From contig NW_026870492.1 in assembly GCF_963576545.1 (NCBI RefSeq), forward strand, positions 186,001-250,000: 64,000 nucleotides of DNA, read 5' to 3'. This stretch comes from Limanda limanda. Its lineage: Eukaryota; Chordata; Actinopteri; Pleuronectiformes; Pleuronectidae. Within the stretch, counting starts at the first letter, position 1. Each line of letters begins with the position of its first letter. The translations under genes were made by a program, and so were the position numbers. The notes below the pieces were generated by a model that saw only the letters and a program-made list of their open reading frames with translations, did no database searches and had not been told where the DNA came from. Positions 10,234 through 23,186 of this stretch are shown here, in pieces.

Positions 10234-13200
10234 CTTCCGAAAGTCGGAGAAGCTCAAGGATGGTACCGATCGATGCGCGCTACCCTATTTAGTGGGGGTA
10301 GAGCCTACTTGCAAGTCTCTCCGACCTTCACAAAAAAAGTTATTCAAGAATATCTCTTTCTCCTATGTGCTTTCATCCCTAACCCTAACCCTAACCCTTC
10401 CGAAAGTCGGAGAAGCTCAAGGATGGTACCGATCGATGCGCGCAACCCCATTTAGTGGGGGTAGAGCCTACTTGCAAGTCTCTCCGACCTTCACAAAAAA
10501 AGTTATTCAAGAATATCTCCTCAGATTTGGGGGAATTTCGTCGGTCGACCTCTTCCGAAGGTCGTACAAGCTCGGGGATGGTACCAATCGATCCGCAGGA
10601 CCCAAATTAGTCCATATGCAACCACTTTCCAAGTCTCTCCGACCTTCACAAAAAAAGTTATTCAAGAATATCTCTTTCTCCTATGTGCTTTCATCCCTAA
10701 CCCTAACCCTAACCTTTCCGAAAGTCGGAGAAGCTCAAGGATGGTACCGATCGATGCGCGCTACCCCATTTAGTGGGGGTAGAGCCTACTTGCAAGTCTC
10801 TCCGACCTTCACAAAAAAAGTTATTCAAGAATATCTCTTTCTCCTATGTGCTTTCATCCCTAACCCTAACCCTTCCGAAAGTCGGAGAAGCTCAAGGATG
10901 GTACCGATCGATGCGCGCTACCCCATTTAGTGGGGGTAGAGCCTACTTGCAAGTCTCTCCGACCTTCACAAAAAAAGTTATTCAAGAATATCTCTTTCTC
11001 CTATGTGCTTTCATCCCTAACCCTAACCCTAACCCTTCCGAAAGTCGGAGAAGCTCAAGGATGGTACTGATCGATGCGCGCAACCCCATTTAGTGGGGGT
11101 AGAGCCTACTTGCAAGTCTCTCCGACCTTCACAAAAAAAGTTATTCAAGAATATCTCCTCAGATTTGGGGGAATTTCGTCGGTCGACCTCTTTCGAAGGT
11201 CGTACAAGCTCGGGGATGGTACCAATCGATCCGCAGGACCCAAATTAGTCCAGATGCAACCACTTTCCAAGTCTCTCCGACCTTCACAAAAAAAGTTATT
11301 CAAGAATATCTCTTTCTCCTATGTGCTTTCATCCCTAACCCTAACCCTAACCCTTCCGAAAGTCGGAGAAGCTCAAGGATGGTACCGATCGATGCGCGCT
11401 ACCCCATTTAGTGGGGGTAGAGCCTACTTGCAAGTCTCTCCGACCTTCACAAAAAAAGTTATTCAAGAATATCTCTTTCTCCTATGTGCTTTCATCCCTA
11501 ACCCTAACCCTAACCCTTCCGAAAGTCGGAGAAGCTCAAGGATGGTACTGATCGATGCGCGCAACCCCATTTAGTGGGGGTAGAGCCTACTTGCAAGTCT
11601 CTCCGACCTTTACAAAAAAAGTTATTCAAGAATATCTCCTCAGATTTGGGGGAATTTCGTCGGTCGACCTCTTCCGAAGGTCGTACAAGCTCGGGGATGG
11701 TACCAATCGATCTGCAGGACCCAAATTAGTCCAGATGAAACCACTTTCCAAGTCTCTCCGACCTTCACAAAAAAAGTTATTCAAGAATATCTCTTTCTCC
11801 TATGTGCTTTCATCCCTAACCCTAACCCTAACCCTTCCGAAAGTCGGAGAAGCTCAAGGATGGTACCGATCGATGCGCGCTACCCTATTTAGTGGGGGTA
11901 GAGCCTACTTGCAAGTCTCTCCGACCTTCACAAAAAAAGTTATTCAAGAATATCTCTTTCTCCTATGTGCTTTCATCCCTAACCCTAACCCTAACCCTTC
12001 CGAAAGTCGGAGAAGCTCAAGGATGGTACCGATCGATGCGCGCAACCCCATTTAGTGGGGGTAGAGCCTACTTGCAAGTCTCTCCGACCTTCACAAAAAA
12101 AGTTATTCAAGAATATCTCCTCAGATTTGGGGGAATTTCGTCGGTCGACCTCTTCCGAAGGTCGTACAAGCTCGGGGATGGTACCAATCGATCCGCAGGA
12201 CCCAAATTAGTCCATATGCAACCACTTTCCAAGTCTCTCCGACCTTCACAAAAAAAGTTATTCAAGAATATCTCTTTCTCCTATGTGCTTTCATCCCTAA
12301 CCCTAACCCTAACCTTTCCGAAAGTCGGAGAAGCTCAAGGATGGTACCGATCGATGCGCGCTACCCCATTTAGTGGGGGTAGAGCCTACTTGCAAGTCTC
12401 TCCGACCTTCACAAAAAAAGTTATTCAAGAATATCTCTTTCTCCTATGTGCTTTCATCCCTAACCCTAACCCTTCCGAAAGTCGGAGAAGCTCAAGGATG
12501 GTACCGATCGATGCGCGCTACCCCATTTAGTGGGGGTAGAGCCTACTTGCAAGTCTCTCCGACCTTCACAAAAAAAGTTATTCAAGAATATCTCTTTCTC
12601 CTATGTGCTTTCATCCCTAACCCTAACCCTAACCCTTCCGAAAGTCGGAGAAGCTCAAGGATGGTACTGATCGATGCGCGCAACCCCATTTAGTGGGGGT
12701 AGAGCCTACTTGCAAGTCTCTCCGACCTTCACAAAAAAAGTTATTCAAGAATATCTCCTCAGATTTGGGGGAATTTCGTCGGTCGACCTCTTTCGAAGGT
12801 CGTACAAGCTCGGGGATGGTACCAATCGATCCGCAGGACCCAAATTAGTCCAGATGCAACCACTTTCCAAGTCTCTCCGACCTTCACAAAAAAAGTTATT
12901 CAAGAATATCTCTTTCTCCTATGTGCTTTCATCCCTAACCCTAACCCTAACCCTTCCGAAAGTCGGAGAAGCTCAAGGATGGTACCGATCGATGCGCGCT
13001 ACCCCATTTAGTGGGGGTAGAGCCTACTTGCAAGTCTCTCCGACCTTCACAAAAAAAGTTATTCAAGAATATCTCTTTCTCCTATGTGCTTTCATCCCTA
13101 ACCCTAACCCTAACCCTTCCGAAAGTCGGAGAAGCTCAAGGATGGTACTGATCGATGCGCGCAACCCCATTTAGTGGGGGTAGAGCCTACTTGCAAGTCT

Positions 13201-13433
13201 CTCCGACCTTTACAAAAAAAGTTATTCAAGAATATCTCCTCAGATTTGGGGGAATTTCGTCGGTCGACCTCTTCCGAAGGTCGTACAAGCTCGGGGATGG
13301 TACCAATCGATCTGCAGGACCCAAATTAGTCCAGATGAAACCACTTTCCAAGTCTCTCCGACCTTCACAAAAAAAGTTATTCAAGAATATCTCTTTCTCC
13401 TATGTGCTTTCATCCCTAACCCTAACCCTAACC
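10234..13433 (+). repeat. 1600 bp HOR, two tandem copies in the second 5925 bp copy
   Basis: Copies at 10234-11833 and 11834-13433, counterparts of 4309-7508 at +5925. The same CCTATTTAG, CCATATGC, CCTTT, CTTTCGAAGG and CTTTACAAAA markers appear at the corresponding positions. The 1600 bp repeat was therefore already tandem before the 5925 bp duplication. Confidence 0.87.
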
Positions 13434-13751
13434 CTTCCGAAAGTCGGAGAAGCTCAAGGATGGTACTGATCGATGCGCGCAACCCCATTTAGTGGGGGTA
13501 GAGCCTACTTGCAAGTCTCTCCGACCTTCACAAAAAAAGTTATTCAAGAATATCTCCTCAGATTTGGGGGAATTTCGTCGGTCGACCTCTTTCGAAGGTC
13601 GTACAAGCTCGGGGATAGTACCAATCGATCCGCAGGACCCAAATTAGTCCAGATGCAACCACTTTCCAAGTCTCTCCGACCTTCACAAAAAAAGTTATTC
13701 AAGAATATCTCTTTCTCCTATGTGCTTTCATCCCTAACCCTAACCCTAACC

Positions 13752-15351
13752 CTTCCGAAAGTCGGAGAAGCTCAAGGATGGTACCGATCGATGCGCGCTA
13801 CCCCATTTAGTGGGGGTAGAGCCTACTTGCAAGTCTCTCCGACCTTCAAAAAAAAAGTTATTCAAGAATATCTCTTTCTCCTATGTGCTTTCATCCCTAA
13901 CCCTAACCCTAACCCTTCCGAAAGTCGGAGAAGCTCAAGGATGGTACCGATCGATGCGCGCAACCCCATTTAGTGGGGGTAGAGCCTACTTGCAAGTCTC
14001 TCCGACCTTCACAAAAAAAGTTATTCAAGAATATCTCCTCAGATTTGGGGGAATTTCGTCGGTCGACCTCTTCCGAAGGTCGTACAAGCTCGGGGATGGT
14101 ACCAATCGATCTGCAGGACCCAAATTAGTCCAGATGCAACCACTTTCCAAGTCTCTCCGACCTTCACAAAAAAAGTTATTCAAGAATATCTCTTTCTCCT
14201 ATGTGCTTTCATCCCTAACCCTAACCCTAACCCTTCCGAAAGTCGGAGAAGCTCAAGGATGGTACCGATCGATGCGCGCTACCCCATTTAGTGGGGGTAG
14301 AGCCTACTTGCAAGTCTCTCCGACCTTCACAAAAAAAGTTATTCAAGAATATCTCTTTCTCCTATGTGCTTTCATCCCTAACCCTAACCCTTCCGAAAGT
14401 CGGAGAAGCTCAAGGATGGTACCGATCGATGCGCGCTACCCCATTTAGTGGGGGTAGAGCCTACTTGCAAGTCTCTCCGACCTTCACAAAAAAAGTTATT
14501 CAAGAATATCTCTTTCTCCTATGTGCTTTCATCCCTAACCCTAACCCTAACCCTTCCGAAAGTCGGAGAAGCTCAAGGATGGTACTGATCGATGCGCGCA
14601 ACCCCATTTAGTGGGGGTAGAGCCTACTTGCAAGTCTCTCCGACCTTCACAAAAAAAGTTATTCAAGAATATCTCCTCAGATTTGGGGGAATTTCGTCGG
14701 TCGACCTCTTTCGAAGGTCGTACAAGCTCGGGGATGGTACCAATCGATCCGCAGGACCCAAATTAGTCCAGATGTAACCACTTTCCAAGTCTCTCCGACC
14801 TTCACAAAAAAAGTTATTCAAGAATATCTCTTTCTCCTATGTGCTTTCATCCCTAACCCTAACCCTAACCCTTCCGAAAGTCGGAGAAGCTCAAGGATGG
14901 TACCGATCGATGCGCGCTACCCCATTTAGTGGGGGTAGAGCCTACTTGCAAGTCTCTCCGACCTTCACAAAAAAAGTTATTCAAGAATATCTCTTTCTCC
15001 TATGTGCTTTCATCCCTAACCCTAACCCTAACCCTTCCGAAAGTCGGAGAAGCTCAAGGATGGTACTGATCGATGCGCGCAACCCCATTTAGTGGGGGTA
15101 GAGCCTACTTGCAAGTCTCTCCGACCTTCAAAAAAAAAGTTATTCAAGAATATCTCCTCAGATTTGGGGGAATTTCGTCGGTCGACCTCTTCCGAAGGTC
15201 GTAAAAGCTCGGGGATGGTACCAATCGATCCGCAGGACCCAAATTAGTCCAGATGAAACCACTTTCCAAGTCTCTCCGACCTTCACAAAAAAAGTTATTC
15301 AAGAATATCTCTTTCTCCTATGTGCTTTCATCCCTAACCCTAACCCTAACC
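13752..15351 (+). repeat. 1600 bp HOR, diverged copy in the second 5925 bp copy
   Basis: Counterpart of 7827-9426, preceded by the same extra L with GGGGATAGTACC (near 13613). It differs by CTTCAAAAAAAAAG near 13848. Its last 799 bp (L S L, 14553-15351) are also the start of the 1924 bp repeat that follows, so the two HOR families share this module. Confidence 0.84.
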
Positions 15352-16476
15352 CTTCCGAAAGTCGGAGAAGCTCAAGGATGGTACCGATCGATGCGCGCTA
15401 CCCCATTTAGTGGGGGTAGAGCCTACTTGCAAGTCTCTCCGACCTTCACAAAAAAAGTTATTCAAGAATATCTCCTCAGATTTGGGGGAATTTCGTCGGT
15501 CGACCTCTTCCGAAGGTCGTACAAGCTCGGGGATGGTACCAATCGATCTGCAGGACCCAAATTAGTCCAGATGCAACCACTTTCCAAGTCTCTCCGACCT
15601 TCACAAAAAAAGTTATTCAAGAATATCTCTTTCTCCTATGTGCTTTCATCCCTAACCCTAACCCTAACCCTTCCGAAAGTCGGAGAAGCTCAAGGATGGT
15701 ACCGATCGATGCGCGCTACCCCATTTAGTGGGGGTAGAGCCTACTTGCAAGTCTCTCCGACCTTCACAAAAAAAGTTATTCAAGAATATCTCTTTCTCCT
15801 ATGTGCTTTCATCCCTAACCCTAACCCTAACCCTTCCGAAAGTCGGAGAAGCTCAAGGATGGTACCGATCGATGCGCGCTACCCCATTTAGTGGGGGTAG
15901 AGCCTACTTGCAAGTCTCTCCGACCTTCACAAAAAAAGTTATTCAAGAATATCTCTTTCTCCTATGTGCTTTCATCCCTAACCCTAACCCTAACCCTTCC
16001 GAAAGTCGGAGAAGCTCAAGGATGGTACCGATCGATGCGCGCTACCCCATTTAGTGGGGGTAAAGCCTACTTGCAAGTCTCTCCGACCTTCACAAAAAAA
16101 GTTATTCAAGAATATCTCCTCAGATTTGGGGGAATTTCGTCGGTCGACCTCTTCCGAAGGTCGTACAAGCTCGGGGATGGTACCAATCGATCCGCAGGAC
16201 CCAAATTAGTCCAGATGCAACCACTTTCCAAGTCTCTCCGACCTTCACAAAAAAAGTTATTCAAGAATATCTCTTTCTCCTATGTGCTTTCATCCCTAAC
16301 CCTAACCCTAACCCTTCCGAAAGTCGGAGAAGCTCAAAGATGGTACCGATCGATGCGCGCTACCCCATTTAGTGGGGGTAGAGCCTACTTGCAAGTCTCT
16401 CCGACCTTCACAAAAAAAGTTATTCAAGAATATCTCTTTCTCCTATGTGCTTTCATCCCTAACCCTAACCCTAACC
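14553..16476 (+). repeat. 1924 bp HOR, copy 1
   Basis: Order L S L L S S L S. Markers: ATGTAACC in the first L, CGTAAAAGC and ATGAAACC in the second, CGATCTGCAGG in the third, GGGGGTAAAGCC at the head of the fourth, and CAAAGATGG at the start of the last S. It overlaps the end of 5925 bp copy 2. Two L units here (starting 15352 and 15996) have T-type heads (GCGCGCTACC), the first exceptions to the L/A-head rule. Confidence 0.87.
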
Positions 16477-18400
16477 CTTCCGAAAGTCGGAGAAGCTCAA
16501 GGATGGTACTGATCGATGCGCGCAACCCCATTTAGTGGGGGTAGAGCCTACTTGCAAGTCTCTCCGACCTTCACAAAAAAAGTTATTCAAGAATATCTCC
16601 TCAGATTTGGGGGAATTTCGTCGGTCGACCTCTTTCGAAGGTCGTACAAGCTCGGGGATGGTACCAATCGATCCGCAGGACCCAAATTAGTCCAGATGTA
16701 ACCACTTTCCAAGTCTCTCCGACCTTCACAAAAAAAGTTATTCAAGAATATCTCTTTCTCCTATGTGCTTTCATCCCTAACCCTAACCCTAACCCTTTCG
16801 AAAGTCGGAGAAGCTCAAGGATGGTACCGATCGATGCGCGCTACCCCATTTAGTGGGGGTAGAGCCTACTTGCAAGTCTCTCCGACCTTCACAAAAAAAG
16901 TTATTCAAGAATATCTCTTTCTCCTATGTGCTTTCATCCCTAACCCTAACCCTAACCCTTCCGAAAGTCGGAGAAGCTCAAGGATGGTACTGATCGATGC
17001 GCGCAACCCCATTTAGTGGGGGTAGAGCCTACTTGCAAGTCTCTCCGACCTTCAAAAAAAAAGTTATTCAAGAATATCTCCTCAGATTTGGGGGAATTTC
17101 GTCGGTCGACCTCTTCCGAAGGTCGTAAAAGCTCGGGGATGGTACCAATCGATCCGCAGGACCCAAATTAGTCCAGATGAAACCACTTTCCAAGTCTCTC
17201 CGACCTTCACAAAAAAAGTTATTCAAGAATATCTCTTTCTCCTATGTGCTTTCATCCCTAACCCTAACCCTAACCCTTCCGAAAGTCGGAGAAGCTCAAG
17301 GATGGTACCGATCGATGCGCGCTACCCCATTTAGTGGGGGTAGAGCCTACTTGCAAGTCTCTCCGACCTTCACAAAAAAAGTTATTCAAGAATATCTCCT
17401 CAGATTTGGGGGAATTTCGTCGGTCGACCTCTTCCGAAGGTCGTACAAGCTCGGGGATGGTACCAATCGATCTGCAGGACCCAAATTAGTCCAGATGCAA
17501 CCACTTTCCAAGTCTCTCCGACCTTCACAAAAAAAGTTATTCAAGAATATCTCTTTCTCCTATGTGCTTTCATCCCTAACCCTAACCCTAACCCTTCCGA
17601 AAGTCGGAGAAGCTCAAGGATGGTACCGATCGATGCGCGCTACCCCATTTAGTGGGGGTAGAGCCTACTTGCAAGTCTCTCCGACCTTCACAAAAAAAGT
17701 TATTCAAGAATATCTCTTTCTCCTATGTGCTTTCATCCCTAACCCTAACCCTAACCCTTCCGAAAGTCGGAGAAGCTCAAGGATGGTACCGATCGATGCG
17801 CGCTACCCCATTTAGTGGGGGTAGAGCCTACTTGCAAGTCTCTCCGACCTTCACAAAAAAAGTTATTCAAGAATATCTCTTTCTCCTATGTGCTTTCATC
17901 CCTAACCCTAACCCTAACCCTTCCGAAAGTCGGAGAAGCTCAAGGATGGTACCGATCGATGCGCGCTACCCCATTTAGTGGGGGTAAAGCCTACTTGCAA
18001 GTCTCTCCGACCTTCACAAAAAAAGTTATTCAAGAATATCTCCTCAGATTTGGGGGAATTTCGTCGGTCGACCTCTTCCGAAGGTCGTACAAGCTCGGGG
18101 ATGGTACCAATCGATCCGCAGGACCCAAATTAGTCCAGATGCAACCACTTTCCAAGTCTCTCCGACCTTCACAAAAAAAGTTATTCAAGAATATCTCTTT
18201 CTCCTATGTGCTTTCATCCCTAACCCTAACCCTAACCCTTCCGAAAGTCGGAGAAGCTCAAAGATGGTACCGATCGATGCGCGCTACCCCATTTAGTGGG
18301 GGTAGAGCCTACTTGCAAGTCTCTCCGACCTTCACAAAAAAAGTTATTCAAGAATATCTCTTTCTCCTATGTGCTTTCATCCCTAACCCTAACCCTAACC
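16477..18400 (+). repeat. 1924 bp HOR, copy 2
   Basis: Identical unit order and the same marker series 1924 bp downstream. A difference is CCCTTTCGAAAG near 16795 (CCCTTCCGAAAG in copy 1). The last S leads into a T-type L, where copy 1 leads into an A-type L with GTACTGATC. This is the junction with the middle domain. Confidence 0.87.
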
Positions 18401-20469
18401 CTTCCGAAAGTCGGAGAAGCTCAAGGATGGTACCGATCGATGCGCGCTACCCCATTTAGTGGGGGTAGAGCCTACTTGCAAGTCTCTCCGACCTTCACAA
18501 AAAAAGTTATTCAAGAATATCTCCTCAGATTTGGGGGAATTTCGTCGGTCGACCTCTTCCGAAGGTCGTACAAGCTCGGGGATGGTACCAATCGATCCGC
18601 AGGACCCAAATTAGTCCAGATGCAACCACTTTCCAAGTCTCTCCGACCTTCACAAAAAAAGTTATTCAAGAATATCTCTTTCTCCTATGTGCTTTCATCC
18701 CTAACCCTAACCCTAACCCTTCCGAAAGTCGGAGAAGCTCAAGGATGGTACCGATCGATGCGCACTACCCCATTTAGTGGGGGTAGAGCCTACTTGCAAG
18801 TCTCTCCGACCTTCACAAAAAAAGTTATTCAAGAATATCTCTTTCTCCTATGTGCTTTCATCCCTAACCCTAACCCTAACCCTTCCGAAAGTCGGAGAAG
18901 CTCAAGGATGGTACCGATCGATGCGCGCTACCCCATTTAGTGGGGGTAGAGCCTACTTGCAAGTCTCTCCGACCTTCACAAAAAAAGTTATTCAAGAATA
19001 TCTCTTTCTCCTATGTGCTTTCATCCCTAACCCTAACCCTAACCCTTCCGAAAGTCGGAGAAGCTCAAGGATGGTACCGATCGATGCGCGCTACCCCATT
19101 TAGTGGGGGTAGAGCCTACTTGCAAGTCTCTCCGACCTTCACAAAAAAAGTTATTCAAGAATATCTCTTTCTCCTATGTGCTTTCATCCCTAACCCTAAC
19201 CCTTCCGAAAGTCGGAAAAGCTCAAGGATGGTACCGATCGATGCGCGCTACCCCATTTAGTGGGGGTAAAGCCTACTTGCAAGTCTCTCCGACCTTCACA
19301 AAAAAAGTTATTCAAGAATATCTCCTCAGATTTGGGGGAATTTCGTCGGTCGACCTCTTCCGAAGGTCGTACAAGCTCGGGGATGGTACCAATCGATCCG
19401 CAGGACCCAAATTATTCCAGATGCAACCACTTTCCAAGTCTCTCCGACCTTCACAAAAAAAGTTATTCAAGAATATCTCTTTCTCCTATGTGCTTTCATC
19501 CCTAACCCTAACCCTAACCCTTCCGAAAGTCGGAGAAGCTCAAAGATGGTACCGATCGATGCGCGCTACCCCATTTAGTGGGGGTAGAGCCTACTTGCAA
19601 GTCTCTCCGACCTTCACAAAAAAAGTTATTCAAGAATATCTCTTTCTCCTATGTGCTTTCATCCCTAACCCTAACCCTTCCGAAAGTCGGAGAAGCTCAA
19701 CGATGGTACCGATCGATGCGCGCAACCCCATTTAGTGGGGGTAGAGCCTACTTGCAAGTCTCTCCGACCTTCACAAAAAAAGTTATTCAAGAATATCTCC
19801 TCAGATTTGGGGGAATTTCGTCGGTCGACCTCTTCCGAAGGTCGTACAAGCTCGGGGATGGTACCAATCGATCCGCAGTACCCAAATTAGTCCAGATGCA
19901 ACCACTTTCCAAGTCTCTCCGACCTTCACAAAAAAAGTTATTCAAGAATATCTCTTTCTCCTATGTGCTTTCATCCCTAACCCTAACCCTAACCCTTCCG
20001 AAAGTCGGAGAAGCTCAAGGATGGTACCGATCGATGCGCGCTACCCCATTTAGTGGGGGTAGAGCCTACTTGCAAGTCTCTCCGACCTTCACAAAAAAAG
20101 TTATTCAAGAATATCTCTTTCTCCTATGTGCTTTCATCCCTAACCCTAACCCTAACCCTTCCAAAAGTCGGAGAAGCTCAAGGATGGTACCGATCGATGC
20201 GCGCAACCCCATTTAGTGGGGGTAGAGCCTACTTGCAAGTCTCTCCGACCTTCACAAAAAAAGTTATTCAAGAATATCTCCTCAGATTTGGGGGAATTTC
20301 GTCGGTCGACCTCTTCCGAAGGTCGTACAAGCTCGGGGATGGTACCAATCGATCCGCAGGACCCAAATTAGTCCAGATGCAACCACTTTCCAAGTCTCTC
20401 CGACCTTCACAAAAAAAGTTATTCAAGAATATCTCTTTCTCCTATGTGCTTTCATCCCTAACCCTAACC

Positions 20470-22067
20470 CTTCCGAAAGTCGGAGAAGCTCAAGGATGGT
20501 ACCGATCGATGCGCGCTACCCCATTTAGTGGGGGTAGAGCCTACTTGCAAGTCTCTCCGACCTTCACAAAAAAAGTTATTCAAGAATATCTCTTTCTCCT
20601 ATGTGCTTTCATCCCTAACCCTAACCCTAACCCTTCCGAAAGTCGGAGAAGCTCAAGGATGGTACCGATCGATGCGCACTACCCCATTTAGTGGGGGTAG
20701 AGCCTACTTGCAAGTCTCTCCGACCTTCACAAAAAAAGTTATTCAAGAATATCTCCTCAGATTTGGGGGAATTTCGTCGGTCGACCTCTTCCGAAGGTCG
20801 TACAAGCTCGGGGATGGTACCAATCGATCCGCAGGACCCAAATTAGTCCAGATGCAACCACTTTACAAGTCTCTCCGACCTTCACAAAAAAAGTTATTCA
20901 AGAATATCTCTTTCTCCTATGTGCTTTCATCCCTAACCCTAACCCTAACCCTTCCGAAAGTCGGAGAAGCTCAAGGATGGTACCGATCGATGCGCGCTAC
21001 CCCATTTAGTGGGGGTAGAGCCTACTTGCAAGTCTCTCCGACCTTCACAAAAAAAGTTATTCAAGAATATCTCTTTCTCCTATGTGCTTTCATCCCTAAC
21101 CCTAACCCTAACCCTTCCGAAAGTCGGAGAAGCTCAAGGATGGTACCGATCGATGCGCGCAACCCCATTTAGTGGGGGTAGAGCCTACTTGCAAGTCTCT
21201 CCGACCTTCAAAAAAAAAGTTATTCAAGAATATCTCCTCAGATTTGGGGGAATTTCGTCGGTCGACCTCTTCCGAAGGTCGTACAAGCTCGGGGATGGTA
21301 CCAATCGATCCGCAGGACCCAAATTAGTCCAGATGCAACCACTTTCCAAGTCTCTCCGACCTTCACAAAAAAAGTTATTCAAGAATATCTCTTTCTCCTA
21401 TGTGCTTTCATCCCTAACCCTAACCCTAACCCTTCCGAAAGTCGGAGAAGCTCAAGGATGGTACCGATCGATGCGCGCAACCCCATTTAGTGGGGGTAGA
21501 GCCTAATTGCAAGTCTCTCCGACCTTCACAAAAAAAGTTATTCAAGAATATCTCCTCAGATTTGGGGGAATTTCGTCGGTCGACCTCTTCCGAAGGTCGT
21601 ACAAGCTCGGGGATGGTACCAATCGATCCGCAGGACCCAAATTAGTCCAGATGCAACCACTTTCCAAGTCTCTCCGACCTTCACAAAAAAAGTTATTCAA
21701 GAATATCTCTTTCTCCTATGTGCTTTCATCCCTAACCCTAACCCTAACCCTTCCGAAAGTCGGAGAAGCTCAAGGATGGTACCGATCGATGCGCGCTACC
21801 CCATTTAGTGGGGGTAGAGCCTACTTGCAAGTCTCTCCGACCTTCACAAAAAAAGTTATTCAAGAATATCTCCTCAGATTTGGGGGAATTTCGTCGGTCG
21901 ACCTCTTCCGAAGGTCGTACAAGCTCGGGGATGGTACCAATCGATCCGCAGGACCCAAATTAGTCCAGATGCAACCACTTTCCAAGTCTCTCCGACCTTC
22001 ACAAAAAAAGTTATTCAAGAATATCTCTTTCTCCTATGTGCTTTCATCCCTAACCCTAACCCTAACC
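20470..22067 (+). repeat. 2717 bp-spaced duplication, copy 1 (S L S L L L)
   Basis: Markers in order: ACTTTACAAG in the first L (20861), CTTCAAAAAAAAAG in the second L, GCCTAATTGC at the head of the third L (near 21501), and GCGCACTACC at the start of the unit that follows. All recur exactly 2717 bp downstream. Confidence 0.85.
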
Positions 22068-23186
22068 CTTCCGAAAGTCGGAGAAGCTCAAGGATGGTAC
22101 CGATCGATGCGCACTACCCCATTTAGTGGGGGTAGAGCCTACTTGCAAGTCTCTCCGACCTTCACAAAAAAAGTTATTCAAGAATATCTCCTCAGATTTG
22201 GGGGAATTTCGTCGGTCGACCTCTTCCGAAGGTCGTACAAGCTCGGGGATGGTACCAATCGATCCGCAGGACCCAAATTAGTCCAGATGCAACCACTTTC
22301 CAAGTCTCTCCGACCTTCACAAAAAAAGTTATTCAAGAATATCTCTTTCTCCTATGTGCTTTCATCCCTAACCCTAACCCTTCCGAAAGTCGGAGAAGCT
22401 CAAGGATGGTACCGATCGATGCGCGCTACCCCATTTAGTGGGGGTAGAGCCTACTTGCAAGTCTCTCCGACCTTCACAAAAAAAGTTATTCAAGAATATC
22501 TCTTTCTCCTATGTGCTTTCATCCCTAACCCTAACCCTAACCCTTCCGAAAGTCGGAGAAGCTCAAGGATGGTACCGATCGATGCGCACTACCCCATTTA
22601 GTGGGGGTAGAGCCTACTTGCAAGTCTCTCCGACCTTCACAAAAAAAGTTATTCAAGAATATCTCTTTCTCCTATGTGCTTTCATCCCTAACCCTAACCC
22701 TAACCCTTCCGAAAGTCGGAGAAGCTCAAGGATGGTACCGATCGATGCGCGCTACCCCATTTAGTGGGGGTAGAGCCTACTTGCAAGTCTCTCCGACCTT
22801 CACAAAAAAAGTTATTCAAGAATATCTCTTTCTCCTATGTGCTTTCATCCCTAACCCTAACCCTAACCCTTCCGAAAGTCGGAGAAGCTCAAGGATGGTA
22901 CCGATCGATGCGCGCAACCCCATTTAGTGGGGGTAGAGCCTACTTGCAAGTCTCTCCGACCTTCACAAAAAAAGTTATTCAAGAATATCTCCTCAGATTT
23001 GGGGGAATTTCGTCGGTCGACCTCTTCCGAAGGTCGTACAAGCTCGGGGATGGTACCAATCGATCCGCAGGACCCAAATTAGTCCAGATGCAACCACTTT
23101 CCAAGTCTCTCCGACCTTCACAAAAAAAGTTATTCAAGAATATCTCTTTCTCCTATGTGCTTTCATCCCTAACCCTAACCCTAACC

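Larger units (their letters stand above)
9908..15832 (+). repeat. 5925 bp HOR, copy 2
   Basis: Order: S S, two 1600 bp HORs, L, a third 1600 bp HOR, L S. It is directly adjacent to copy 1. Left breakpoint: the L before it shares AATATGTC with the L before copy 1 but differs in ATGAAACC against ATGCAACC, so the junction lies within about 45 bp upstream of that marker. Right breakpoint: near 15475, where copy 2 enters a B monomer and copy 1 continues into an S tail. Confidence 0.88.

Noticed and set aside
3983..15832. Assembly artefact as the explanation of the 5925 bp duplication
   Set aside because: Not fully excluded, but the copies differ at several bases (near 5916/11841 and 7923/13848) and at their right-hand unit order, which a simple duplicated contig segment would not show.
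21507..22601. Open reading frames of up to 372 codons on the + strand as protein genes
   Set aside because: All are the same satellite read in different frames; they end or restart at single-base variants, mostly begin at GTG/ATG within the repeat and overlap one another. No family resemblance, ribosome-binding context or codon signal is seen.
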